Shown here in pieces: positions 54,485 through 64,000 of a stretch of DNA of 64,000 bases. This DNA comes from Laguncularia racemosa. Lineage: Eukaryota > Streptophyta > Magnoliopsida > Myrtales > Combretaceae. Below the pieces are notes generated by a model that saw nothing but the letters and a program-made list of their open reading frames with translations, had not been told where the DNA came from and searched no databases. Every line of letters starts with the position of its first letter. Position 1 is the first letter of the stretch. Position numbers and translations under genes: made by a program. Where the stretch lies: positions 10,323,559-10,387,558 of the forward strand of contig JBBMOL010000008.1 of assembly GCA_037954665.1 (NCBI GenBank). Reading direction: 5' to 3'.

Positions 54485-56340
54485 CATATGGATTCCAATA
54501 TCGATCTCACAAGGCAATTAAGGCACTAGTGATAGTAGTCTTCATTGCTAAGCACACTACAAAAGAACATCAGACTAAGGTGACAAATCGGTGTGAACTC
54601 TCTACATTAATGGTTCATCCACATTGATAGTTCGTCCACTTACGGGGGGAGTCAAGTTAAACTTATGTTGCATAGACCACATAAGACAAAAGTTTACCAC
54701 GCACTCTAAGTTTGGATTCCTAGCCAACAATAATGAGGCAGAATATAAAACTCTTATTGCTAGACTCAAATTGGCAAAGGAAGTTAGTGAAGAGAAGCTA
54801 GAAATTTTCTCAGACTTCTAACTTGTCGTCTAATAGGTTAGATGAAAATTACATGATGAAGGATGAGGGCATAACCAAGTACCTTCAGGTTATACATACC
54901 CTCACATTAGAGTTCTTTTCCTAAACTATTACTAAGATTCCCCGAGTAAAGAACTCTAATGTAGATAAGTTATCAAAATTAGCCTCCACTGGCATTCTTG
55001 ACTTGGACAAACCAAATAAGAGAGTCTTCATCGAGTATTCTTCAGATAAGAGCATCAACAAGCTACATCCACAAGTTCTGGAGATATAACCTACACCAAC
55101 CAAATTATGTTAGATGAACCAGATGCTTGCTTATTTAAAGCATGACATTATCCTATAAGATAAAAAGGAAGCAAGGAAACTCATGTACCAAGTCGTAAAC
55201 TACACATTAATTGACAACCTTTTATATAGACAAGGTTAGAGTCTTCTTTAGCTCCAATGCCTTCGATTTAAGGAAGGTCAACATATTCATGAAGAGCCAC
55301 ATGTCGAGGTGTATAGTAACCACATCAAGAGCCAAGCACTCTTTATCCAAGCTTTTCAACTTAGATTATACCGGCCTACTATAGGGTAAGATGCAAAGAA
55401 AATGGTTTAGAGGTATGTCCAGTGCTAGAAGCATGTGCCTTTCAAGCATTCACTTAACAATAACCTCCAATCCCTCCCTAGCACTTAACCTTTTGCCTAA
55501 TGGGGGATCAACATCCTTGATTTTTTCCCTAAGCTACTAGTCAACAACAGTACATCATCATAGTTGTCAATTACTTCACAAAGTGGGTGGAAGCTGAAGT
55601 CGTAGCTAAGATAACTAAGAAGTGCATTGAGTCATTTGTCTTTAACTTCATCCTGAGTAGATTTGGTGTTCCCTACATCATGATCATAGACAATGGCACC
55701 CAATTCAATAATAAAAAATTCAGAGACTTTTGCAAGAAGCACCACATCAAGCTTCACTACACCTTAGTTGCATATCCTCAATTCAGTGGACAAGTCAAGG
55801 CAATGAACAAGATTGCCCTCAATAGTCTCAAAAAGAAGGTGGACTAAGCTAATGGCAAATGGGCCAATAAACTTCCAACTATCTTATAAGGGTACTGAAT
55901 CACACATTGGACCTCTATAGAAGAAACTCCTTTTCGACTTGCACTTGGCTTAGAAGTAGTCCTACTTGTTGAATTGGAGCTACCTAGCATCCATACTCAA
56001 ACTCTAGATGTGATAGTTGACCAAATCATACTCTAAGCTAACCTTGACTCTATCGTAGAGATCTAAGATATAGCTAGAGCTTGGGTAGCAGCTTACCAAC
56101 ACAAGGCTACTCGATTCTACAACAAGAAGGTTAAACATAAGGTCTTCCAACCTAAACACCTAGTGTGTAGGAAATTAGAAGCCACTAGATCTAGAGAAGG
56201 ATAAGGGAAGCTTACACTAAACTAGGAAGAACTAGTCAAAGTTAAAGAAGACTTAGGTAACAGGTCATATAAATTAGAGAGACTTAATAGTCAGCTCATA
56301 CCTTAAACTTGGAACGCTGACAACCTTAAATTATATTTTG
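54485..56340 (+). pseudogene. pol: Tat RNase H (second half) and integrase
   Basis: After the insertion, NNEAEYKTLIARLKLAKEV (54,728-54,785) is the aRNase H segment. Integrase: VNYFTKWVEAEV near 55,565, FGVPYIMIIDNGTQFNNKKF (55,660-55,715), then FSGQVKAMNKIALNSLKKK where GQVEA is expected. The catalytic glutamate is lysine. The C-terminal part is recognisable to about 56,330 (a RLNSQLIP-like end). Many stops. Confidence 0.78.
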
Positions 56341-56971
56341 ATTAACTTGTATTGAGCTCATGTAGATCTAATGTACACCATAATGAAAGTTTAACTATTT
56401 TCTCTACAAGTCTAAAGTTTTCTTTTTGCCCCACATGCTCATATGTGTAACTCATGTTAAATAAAAATTCTAAGTCCTAACCTCTCTTAAGGTAAATGGA
56501 CTCCTACAAACTTTAAGTCCTAACCTTTCCCAAGGGGAGCGAACTCTTGATGACATCAAGTCCTTGCCAGTTCTAAGGCAAATGGACTCTTGACTAAACT
56601 TAGTCCTAACTTCTTTCTAAGTGAATGGACCAACATGTTCCTTGACCACCTCAAGATGGTTAGAGCACCCAACCTCTTCAAGTCATATTGCAAGGTGTTA
56701 CCTATCTAACCCTAAAGAGTAATTCATTGACAATACTTAAGTATAGACATCTGAGAACTTCTAAAGTAAGGTTACAACCCTTACTTCATTACGAAGAGAA
56801 ACCTACCTAAGTTTTTTTTTTTTTTTTTGGTAAATAGATCTTCTAAACATTTAATGCTTGCAAGGGCAGAGGAATAACAACAATACATATGTAAAAGAAA
56901 GGAAAGAAAAGAGAAGCAATAGCAAAAATACTTGGAAAATTTTTTATTTCATTAACGAGTCAAAGAACGTA
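56341..56971 (+). repeat. Tat 3' UTR with 43-bp tandem repeat
   Basis: AAGTCCTAACC-type units start at 56,472, 56,515, 56,558 and 56,601, an exact 43-bp period. Each holds AAGGxxAATGGACTC. A poly(T) run of 18 (56,812-56,829) and AT-rich sequence follow to the Athila LTR at 56,972. Confidence 0.8.
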
Positions 56972-58244
56972 TGATGTGTGCTTACCAATCATATAAAATT
57001 CTAAATTTATAAACCCAATTAAATCTACAATCTGAGCTAAACAAGTGTACCTATCTAATGTAGCATAGATTTCAGGGTGTCGTCCACATGGATCTTGAAA
57101 ACAAGTATTAATATTACCGTTTTTTTACTATTTAGCCTAAATATTGAAGTGAGATTATGATTCAAATACTAAATAACTAGTCTAACAACCCTAAGATCAA
57201 TTATGTATGCTTTCAAAAGATGAATTCAGTCACAAGACATACCCCTTATTTTGATCCACCTTAACCCTTAAAATTCTTATACTAATGGGTTGATTAATGA
57301 CTTATACATGCTTTGCACTACAAGATCTCATCAATTAAACTATTTACTCTCTGGAGTCAATTAATTCTTAACCATACATAAGATAGTAGAGACCTCCTCC
57401 TCACTAATGCCACATAAGATTGCATGAAGTTCAAGATCCTTCTGATAAGAATTAAATTCTTTACAGCAAAAAATCGAAATTTCCCTACCTCTAAGTGAAA
57501 TACTCAATTCCTCTATTCATGAAGATCTATCCTATTAGATAAAACCTCTTTCTATCTAATAAGAATAAAAAATACAGTTAATTCATGCACTAACTAACCA
57601 CAAGACAATGAAATCACACGAATAGATACAAAATCATGAATTTTTCATAAATCAAATAACAATTTAAGTCACATGGGGCATGAAAGATTTACTCCTCCAT
57701 GGAATTTACAATAAACACAAAAGATTTAGAGAAAATAAAAGAATTCATGTTGTAGAGATAAAACCCTTGTAATTAATGTCTTATGACCTTTAATGATATA
57801 GATGCAATTCCTCCCTTGAAAACCTGCATATTCTCTCCCCTAGGGTTTAGAATTTTTTCCCTAAGATTACTTCATAACCTTCATAATAAAATAACAACAC
57901 TATTTATATTGTCTAAATCTTTGCAGGTCAACATGACTTAAGCAGCAACCAAGTCTAATTGCTTTTGCTTCTAATGCTTACTATGGTTAGCCCTGCCATT
58001 TCAACATGGTCATGTTGAATGTAGGGGCTAAAAAAGAAATTTTTGTTTCTTTCAAAATTTCTCTAAACTTGTTTAATTTGGATTGATTTCCCTTTGATCA
58101 TCATAAAATATTCCAATTGAGCTCTTCAAGACCTTGAAATAATTTTTCATAAAATAAGTATCATTTTCTTCAATAATTCAAAAGAAATAATTAACAAATG
58201 TTTCCAATTAGGCATAAATAATAAGGGTCTTTTGACACTTATCA
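56972..58244 (-). repeat. 3' LTR of the minus-strand Athila
   Basis: Plus orientation TGATGTGTGC to ACACTTATCA. On the minus strand it starts TGATAAGTGTC after GGGGAAGTT and ends with a GTGGACGACACCCTG-type motif and GGTACACTTG, the usual end of Athila LTRs. 1,273 bp. Confidence 0.75.
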
Positions 58245-59784
58245 AACTTCCCCACACTTATCCGTTTGCTTGTCCTCAAGCAAACAAAACAAGGATAGAA
58301 GATCTATAATCAATTATTCTTATCAAGAAATATCAAATCGAGCTTAGCATTCTTCGATTCAATTAATCCAACGGTGACCTGTTAGTGCCTATTACTCAAG
58401 CCTACCATATTTGTACTTGTACTTGTACTTAGCATACTACAATCGAATTCTTAAGACTAATCCAAGTAAGTCAAACTATTAATCCCACCATTTAATAATC
58501 ACTTCCAAAGTCACAAAGGAAAGACAAATTCAAACAAAGCAAAAGCAACATGGTTACGTCTCACCACTTACTATAAGTATATAAACCATTCAAACACCTC
58601 TCTAAGCCTAATATCCTCAAGTGAAAGTATATGGCATCCATCATTCCCCTAACTTTCTTCTCTTCAAATTTCTTCATTTCTTCTTTATTTTTAGCCTTTA
58701 GAGGAGGAGGTTTTGCCTCCATCTTTTCTTTTCCTTTGGACGAGTTTTAACCTACTTCTTTTTATCTTAGTTATTACATATATATATATAATATATATAT
58801 ATATATCTAAGGGATCAAAGCCTATCCATATTGACCTAGTTTTCTCTTTTATTTAATTATTTAATTTTTTTATTTATTTAGAGATTAGTTGAGAAGGATC
58901 CCCAAGTGATAAATTTCATATGCCCCATTTACAAAAGATTAGAAAAGCTCTCAAAGTGGTTGAAAAGAAAATATACCACTAACAAGTTTAGAAACACAAC
59001 CATTTAACTTTACACTGGAGACTTTGAACTCTTTTATACCTCTAAATTCAATTATTAAATGACAAGTAAATTTACATCACTTAGATTTTATCCTGAAGCT
59101 TTGACTAGGTATATCAAGTTGAAAATAGGTGAATAAGGCACACAAAATCACTATTCTTCATCTTTTGAATGCTAGCCTTACAAAAATATGAGTATAATTT
59201 CAAGATTCTAAACTTTAAAATATATTAAGTTTAAAAGCTCATTTGCAAACTCATAAATGGGGGAATTTGATTAATAAGTGCATAATATACATCATTAAGC
59301 TCAAATAAGACCTAAATATTTTCTCTCTCTAGAATATCCCTTCCCCACACTTAAATGAGACATTGTCCCCAATGTCGACTTAATCAAACACAAATAAAGA
59401 AAAGAAAAAGGTAAGAAAAAGAAACTTAGAACTTCCCAAGTCAAGTAGCGAGGGTAGTAAGAAAAATCCTAAATCATTACAAGAAAGGAGAAATTTGAGT
59501 GTCACTCCAAGAGATAAAGTACCAACAGTGTGGTTGTGACTCTAAAAAGGTTCCAACCTCACCTTCTTTCAAGATTAAATTATAGCACAATGTGGTTCTC
59601 CCCACACTTGAGATTAAACTCTCCTTCTTTCATGTGTATGAAAAACATCCTAACACTTACAATAAAAACGGACTTAGGATAGTGAAAAAAAAAAAAATCA
59701 ATTTATCGAAGTTAGACATGGGTTGCCTCCCATGAAGCCCACTTTTTTAAAATCATTAGCTTGATTTTCCTTGATTTTCTAAGC
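58245..59784 (-). other. Athila 3' untranslated region
   Basis: Non-coding on the minus strand: GCTTGAGGACAAGCAAACG next to the LTR, an AT dinucleotide run (58,770-58,806), and ACATTGGGGACAATGTCTCAT near 59,375, the motif also seen at 10,376 in the other Athila-like element. Confidence 0.65.
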
Positions 59785-61162
59785 TCACAAAGATAGTGAT
59801 TTGAGTGTAAACTCTTCTTGATTTTCATGCTCCATTCCTCCTCCTAGGTATAACTTCAGTATGTATCCACTGACCTTAAAATTATCATGTTTAGGGTGTT
59901 TAAGTTCAACTACTCCGTGTGGGAAAATTCTTTTAACAATAAAAGGTTTGGACCACCTAGATCTTAATTTTCTTGGAAAAAGCTTCAATCATGAATTGAA
60001 TAACAACATTTGATCCCCTTTTTGAAATTTCTTGGGATGATGATACTTTTTCATTCTCTCTTCTTGAATTCTCATATTCTCATAGGCCAACTTCCGCCAT
60101 TCATCAAGTTCATTGATGTGCAATTTTCTTCTAAGTCTAGAGGCATCTAAATCCATATTCATCTTTCTTATGGCCCAATATGATGTATGTTCAACTTCAA
60201 CTAGAAGATGGCATGTTTTTCCGTACACCAACCGATAAGGAGTAATCCCAAGTGGTGTTTTAAAAGTAGTTTGATACAACCACGGAGCATTATCTAACTT
60301 ATCAGCTCAATTTCTCTTATGATGATCCACTGTCTTTTCAAGTATTTGCTTCAACTCACGGTTCAACACCTTAACTTGCCTACTTGTTTGAGGATGGTAT
60401 TGCAATTTTATGGGTTACCCCATATCATTTTAAGACCTTTTTTCTAATTAAGCATTACAAAAGTAGGTTCCTCTATTGTTAATGATAGCTTTTGGGGTAC
60501 CAAATTAGGAAAAGAGCTTCTTTAGGAATCTATACACTACTCGGCGCCATTGGTGGGCAAAGCTTGTACCTCAACCCATTTAGACACATAATCGGTTGCC
60601 ACTAGTATATATTTATTCCCATACGAATTTGGAAGTGGCCCAACAAAATCTATATACCTTATAAGTCGAACACTTCACACTCCAGGATATAATTTTGAGC
60701 TATCTCATCCCTCCTTAATATGGTGCCTACTCTTTAACAATTGTCACATGATGCTATGAATCATTGAGCGTCCTTGAATATGGTAAGCTAATAGAAATCG
60801 ACCTCCAAAACCTTATAAGCACTTTAGTTTGCACTGTAATGACCACCTATTGGGTTCGAATGACAATCATACAAAATTTTCTAGCCTTTAACATGTGACA
60901 TACACCTCCTTATCATCTTATTTACATAAACATGGAAGAGAAAAGGATCTTCCCAATAATAATGCTCGAGTTCATTAAAGAATCTCTTCTTGGCGTGAAA
61001 ATCTAAGTCACTAAGGTAAATCCTTACAGCAAGAAAATCTGCAAAATCTACAAACCAAAGAGTTTCAACATTTAGAAGCTTACATACTGTGAGTAATTTC
61101 TCTTCAAGAAAAGAATCATTAATATCTTCTTCTTTCAGCTCTTCCAAAAATGAATTCTCCAA
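59785..61162 (-). pseudogene. int: Athila integrase
   Basis: 61,162-60,881 reads FLEEKLLTV, FADFLAVRIYL, KKRFFNELEHYYWEDPFLF: the Athila link between RNase H and integrase, followed by a decayed zinc domain and core (FVGPLPNSYGNKYILVATDY). It is open again at 60,279-59,989: FKTPLGITPYRLVYGKTCHL, VEHTSYWAIRKMNMD, and 59,988-59,785: RWSKPFIVKRIFPHGVVEL, the C-terminal SH3-like part. Stops and frameshifts inactivate it. Confidence 0.82.
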
Positions 61163-62262
61163 TCGAGATAAGTGATTTGTTGCTAAATTTTCAACTCCCT
61201 TTTTATCATGGATCTCTAAATCAAATTCTTATAGAAGCAAAATCCAATGAATAAGTCTTAGCTTTACATCAATTTTAGACAACAAGAACTCGAGAGCTAA
61301 ATTATCTATATAAACGATAACTTTAGACAAAATCGGGTAAAGTCTAAATTATTAAAAGCAAATACTACTACCAACAATTCTTTATCTGTTATTGTATAAT
61401 TTTCTTGAGCACTATTGAGTGTCTTGCTATCATAGTATATCGGCTAAAAATGCTTATCTTTTCGTTGACCCAAAACTACTCCTACAGCGAAATCGCTTAC
61501 ATCATACATTAATTTGAATGGTAAACTCTAGTCCGAGGCTATCATGATAGGAGCAATTGTTAATTTTTCCTTCAAAACATCAAAAGCTTGCAGACAATCT
61601 TGATTAAAAAAAAAAACAATAAAACAAATGGTACGTCTTTTTCCAAGAGTCTAGTCATTGGATAGGCAATTTTAGGGAAATCTTTTATGAATTTTCTCTA
61701 AAAACTAGCATGCCCAAGAAAACTCTAAATGGCTTTAATAGAAATTGCAGGTAAAAGTCTTGTAATCACATCTATCTTGGCCTTGTCAACTTCAATCACT
61801 TTGTGAGAGACCTTGTGCTCAAGAACAATTCCTTCCTTGCACATAAAGTGACATTTTTCCCAGTTAAGCACCAAGTTTACCTCTTCATGATAGGTCAACA
61901 ATTTCTCTAGATTTGTTAAGCAATCCTTAAATGATTTCCCAAACACAGAGAAGTTGTCCATGAAAACTTCCATGATCTTTTCAACTAGATCTTCAAAAAT
62001 TGCAAGCATATAGTGTTAGAATGTGGCAGGTGCATTGCAAAGCCTAAAAGGCCCTCCTATAAGCATAAGTTTCATAAGGACATGTGAATGTTGTTTTCTC
62101 TTGGTCTTCCAAGGCTATAAGGATTTAGAAATAACTAGACATTCTATCTAAATAATAGTAGAACATGTGGCCAACAAGCCTCTCAAGCATTTGATCAACA
62201 AAAGGCAAAGGGAAATGATCCTTTTTGGTTGCATCATTTAGTCTCCTATAATCAATACAAAC
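61163..62262 (-). pseudogene. pol: Athila RT and RNase H, interrupted at its start
   Basis: From 62,262 the minus strand reads CIDYRRLNDATKKDHFPLPF, the RT fingers, then a YLDRMSSYF-like and a KTTFTCPYETYAYRR stretch. 62,009-61,725 is open: MEVFMDNFSVFGKSFKDCL (catalytic FMDD has become FMDN), NLEKLLTYHEEVNLVLNWEKC. RNase H follows: IYYDSKTLNSAQENYTITDK. Position 62,262 splits the first RT motif from the rest, which lies beyond the nested element. Confidence 0.82.
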
Positions 62263-63103
62263 TGATACGAACCATGCCAACCCGCGACAAAACCCAATAC
62301 CAATACGTTAGGAAATTCGTTGCCTAAGACGCCCAAACACCTAAAGTAGAAATCGCAACCCATTGTCTATAAGCGAGACAAGAACCTTGGTATAAAAATG
62401 AAGACGCTACAATCGGGATGGAAGACCGATTGATAAGTCGAGATGAACGCCACGGAAATCAATCTAATAAGTTCAATTTAGTTCTTGAAGAACCAAGAGA
62501 GGTGCCTCTCAAAAGTGTTTAATGTTCAAAGATGTAAAAATTCTATATTGTTCTAAACCCTAGGAGCTTTTATACTAGGGTTACAATTCATGTAAAACAA
62601 GTCCAAAATGACGTAGTTTAGATAAGTGGCGTAAAAATGCGAAAACAGAACAAGCTGGCCGGCAGGAGATACACGGTCGTGTACACGCCCGTGTACATTG
62701 GCCGTGTACCTTTCTGTGCAACTTCTGGCAACATACACGCCCGTGTACTTTGGCCATGTATCTTTCTGTGCAACTTCTAGCAACAAACATGCCCGTGTAC
62801 TTTGGCCGTGTATCTTTCTATGGATTTGCTTGACTCCATACACGACCGTACCTTGAAAGTACACGCCCTCTTCAACCCGTGTCCAGTGTGACTTGTATAA
62901 GAGCAAGGGTCTTCCCATGGTTGTTCCAATCCGTTCCAACTTCATGATTGCCCCAATCCTTCCCAGCTTCATAGACATCCTTTATCAACCCGTTAAGTGC
63001 TTCCTTGAGTCGTTTCGCTCAACTTCTTGTGATCGGTCCAGGCGACACTTCAAGAGGATCCACATTCCTTCTTCCAACTTAACTCTCATCATGGATCTCA
63101 TCA
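62263..63103 (-). repeat. 3' LTR of the terminal Ty3 element
   Basis: 841 bp, TGATACGAACC to GATCTCATCA. It has a 52-bp tandem repeat at 62,683-62,835 built on CACGCCCGTGTAC and TTGGCCGTGTA. Outside it, read on the minus strand, GAGGAGGGGAA is the polypurine tract. Confidence 0.85.
62683..62835. repeat. 52-bp tandem repeat in LTR
   Basis: Copies begin at 62,683, 62,735 and 62,787. Each contains GCCCGTGTAC, GGCCxTGTA and TTTCTGTGCAACTTCT. Partial palindromes ACACG...CGTGT recur within units. Confidence 0.85.
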
Positions 63104-64000
63104 TTCCCCTCCTCTTGAAAAGGATTTGTCCTCAAATCGCCACCTACATCAAAAGGACTCATATCAGTAACATTAAATGTGGCACTTACTTGATATTTAC
63201 CAGGCAAATCTATCTTGTATGCATTGTCGTTGATGCGCTCAAGAACTTGAAATGATCCATCGCCTCTAGGAAGTAGTTTAGATCAATGCTGCACGGGAAA
63301 CCGCTCTTTGCGCATGTGAACCCAAACCCAATCTCCAGGTTCAAAAATAGCTTGTCGACGACCCTTGTTGGCTTGTTTCACATATTGCTCTATTCGTCGT
63401 TCAATGTTCAGCCTTGCCTTCTCATGGATCTGTTGAACAAATTCGGCCTTCTTCTTGCCATCTAAATTAACATACTCAGAAATAGGCAAAGGTGATAAAT
63501 CCAAAGGAGTTAGTGGATTAAAACCATACACAATTTCAAAAGGAGAAAATTTAGTAGCAGAATGCACTGTACGATTATAAGCAAATTCAACATGCGGCAA
63601 ACAATCCTCCCAACTTTTAATATTCTTTTTAATTACAGCCCTCAACAAAGTAGACAAAGTTCGATTCACTACCTCAGTTTGACCATCAGTCTGTGGATGA
63701 CAAGTAGTAGAAAACAATAACTTAGTTCCTAACTTAGCCCACAAAGTCTTCCAAAAGTAGCTTAAGAACTTAGCATCCCTATCTGATACAATTGTTCTAG
63801 GCATACCATGCAATCGCACAACTTCCCTAAAGAATAAATTAACAATATTACAAGCATCATCCGTTTTGTGACAAGGAATGAAATGTGCCATTTTAGAAAA
63901 CCTATCAACAACTACAAAAACAAAATCCCGACCATGTCTAGACCTAGGTAATCCTAACATAAAATCCATAGAAATATCTACCCATGGCTCATGAGGAATG
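63104..64000 (-). pseudogene. int: Integrase of the terminal Ty3 element (5' truncated by window)
   Basis: Minus strand, open from the window edge (PHEPWVDISMDFMLGLPRS) to 63,283. Core acidic residues are present: VVDRFSKMAHFIPCHKTDD, MPRTIVSDRDAKFLSYFWK, CHPQTDGQTEVVNRTL. Then FEIVYGFNPLTPLDLSPLP, EKARLNIERRIEQYVKQANK and FEPGDWVWVHMRKERFPVQH. A single TGA (63,283-63,285) stands where arginine is expected. The frame then continues KLLPRGDGSFQVLERINDNA to GDLRTNPFQEEGND at the polypurine tract. Chromovirus-like by this GDG-x-F end. No chromodomain is evident before the LTR. Confidence 0.88.

Larger units (their letters stand above)
45721..56971 (+). mobile_element. Decayed Tat-lineage Ty3 element
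   Basis: Plus strand: a likely 5' LTR (45,721-46,336), decayed primer site, gag, RT, RNase H, integrase and a 3' UTR with 43-bp repeats. It is interrupted by the gag-pro element at 49,976-54,484 and cut at 56,971 by the Athila LTR, so its 3' LTR is not seen. It differs from the Ogre element: different gag, different primer site, and no ORF1 before gag. Confidence 0.75.
56972..62262 (-). mobile_element. Athila retrotransposon, 3' part with pol
   Basis: Minus strand: 3' LTR 56,972-58,244, 3' UTR, integrase, RNase H and RT, interrupted at 62,262 in RT by the next element. The other LTR is outside the window. The left flank ACGTA (56,967-56,971) is a candidate target duplication. It differs in LTR sequence from the Athila-like element of the left block. 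Confidence 0.8.
62263..64000 (-). mobile_element. Ty3 LTR element with well-preserved integrase (partial)
   Basis: Minus-strand element inserted in Athila RT (left flank CAAAC, 62,258-62,262). Only its 3' LTR (62,263-63,103), polypurine tract and integrase are inside the window. LTR layout and terminal words (TGATACGAAC, AAGAACCTTGGTAT, GATTGATAAGT) match those of element 2, and so does the region just upstream of the tract. It is the likely autonomous relative of element 2, or at least from a sister family. Confidence 0.85.

Noticed and set aside
62553..62978. 141-codon minus-strand frame with internal repeats
   Set aside because: It is produced by the 52-bp tandem repeat of the LTR at 62,263-63,103, not by a gene.
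1..64000. A host protein-coding gene or a defence or biosynthetic gene cluster
   Set aside because: Every open frame with recognisable similarity belongs to a transposable element; the remaining spacers (37,283-37,757, 38,932-39,214, 41,661-41,963) hold no convincing exon.

Overview
The window is angiosperm nuclear DNA made almost wholly of nested transposable elements. No host protein gene, tRNA or rRNA gene, or CRISPR array is visible. The plant origin rests on the element families: Athila, Tat/Ogre, gag-pro chromovirus-like Ty3 elements, Ty1/copia, a plant-type L1 LINE, an hAT derivative and a Mutator-like foldback MITE. I cannot name the species. Nearly every coding region is broken, mostly by nonsense codons one C-to-T (or G-to-A) step from a sense codon, as expected of old methylated repeats.

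Layout, left block (1-35.6 kb). A minus-strand copia element (35,608 down to 33,264, then 107 down to 1) was split by a plus-strand Athila-like element (108-33,263) that has ORF1 but no pol. That element was later hit by: a gag-pro-only Ty3 element (796-3,990, TSD CATGT); a 2.4-kb unit inside ORF1 (about 5,280-7,980) that recurs inverted at 39.2-41.7 kb; an hAT derivative (8,064-9,149, TSD ATAGAACT); a second gag-pro element (11,980-17,099, minus), itself carrying a solo LTR (15,614-16,476, TSD AAGAA); and a 14.8-kb Ogre/Tat element (17,874-32,676) flanked not by 5 bp but by a directly repeated ~297-bp stretch of target sequence.

Right block (35.7-64 kb). Here lie a plus-strand copia gag fragment, a solo LTR (36,503-37,282), a collapsed LTR element (37,758-38,926), the inverted 2.4-kb unit, a foldback MITE (41,964-42,484), a minus-strand LINE (about 42,880-45,640), a decayed plus-strand Tat element (about 45,721-56,971) interrupted by a third gag-pro-only element (49,976-54,484, TSD CATAT), a minus-strand Athila with pol (56,972-62,262), and, inserted in its reverse transcriptase, a fresher minus-strand Ty3 element running off the window (62,263-64,000).

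How they relate. Three LTR elements keep gag and protease but have lost everything from the end of the protease to the integrase C-terminus; two of them keep only the last codons of pol. They look like non-autonomous elements supplying Gag but dependent on a partner for RT and integrase. The element at 62,263 has LTRs of the same general design as the 11,980 element and a nearly intact integrase, so its family is a candidate partner. The Ogre element is the richest single object: single-frame gag-pro-pol broken only by stop codons, a frame-preserving 111-nt intron, two RNase H regions, tRNA-like A/B boxes in both LTRs, a likely leader intron, and two minisatellites in its 3' UTR.
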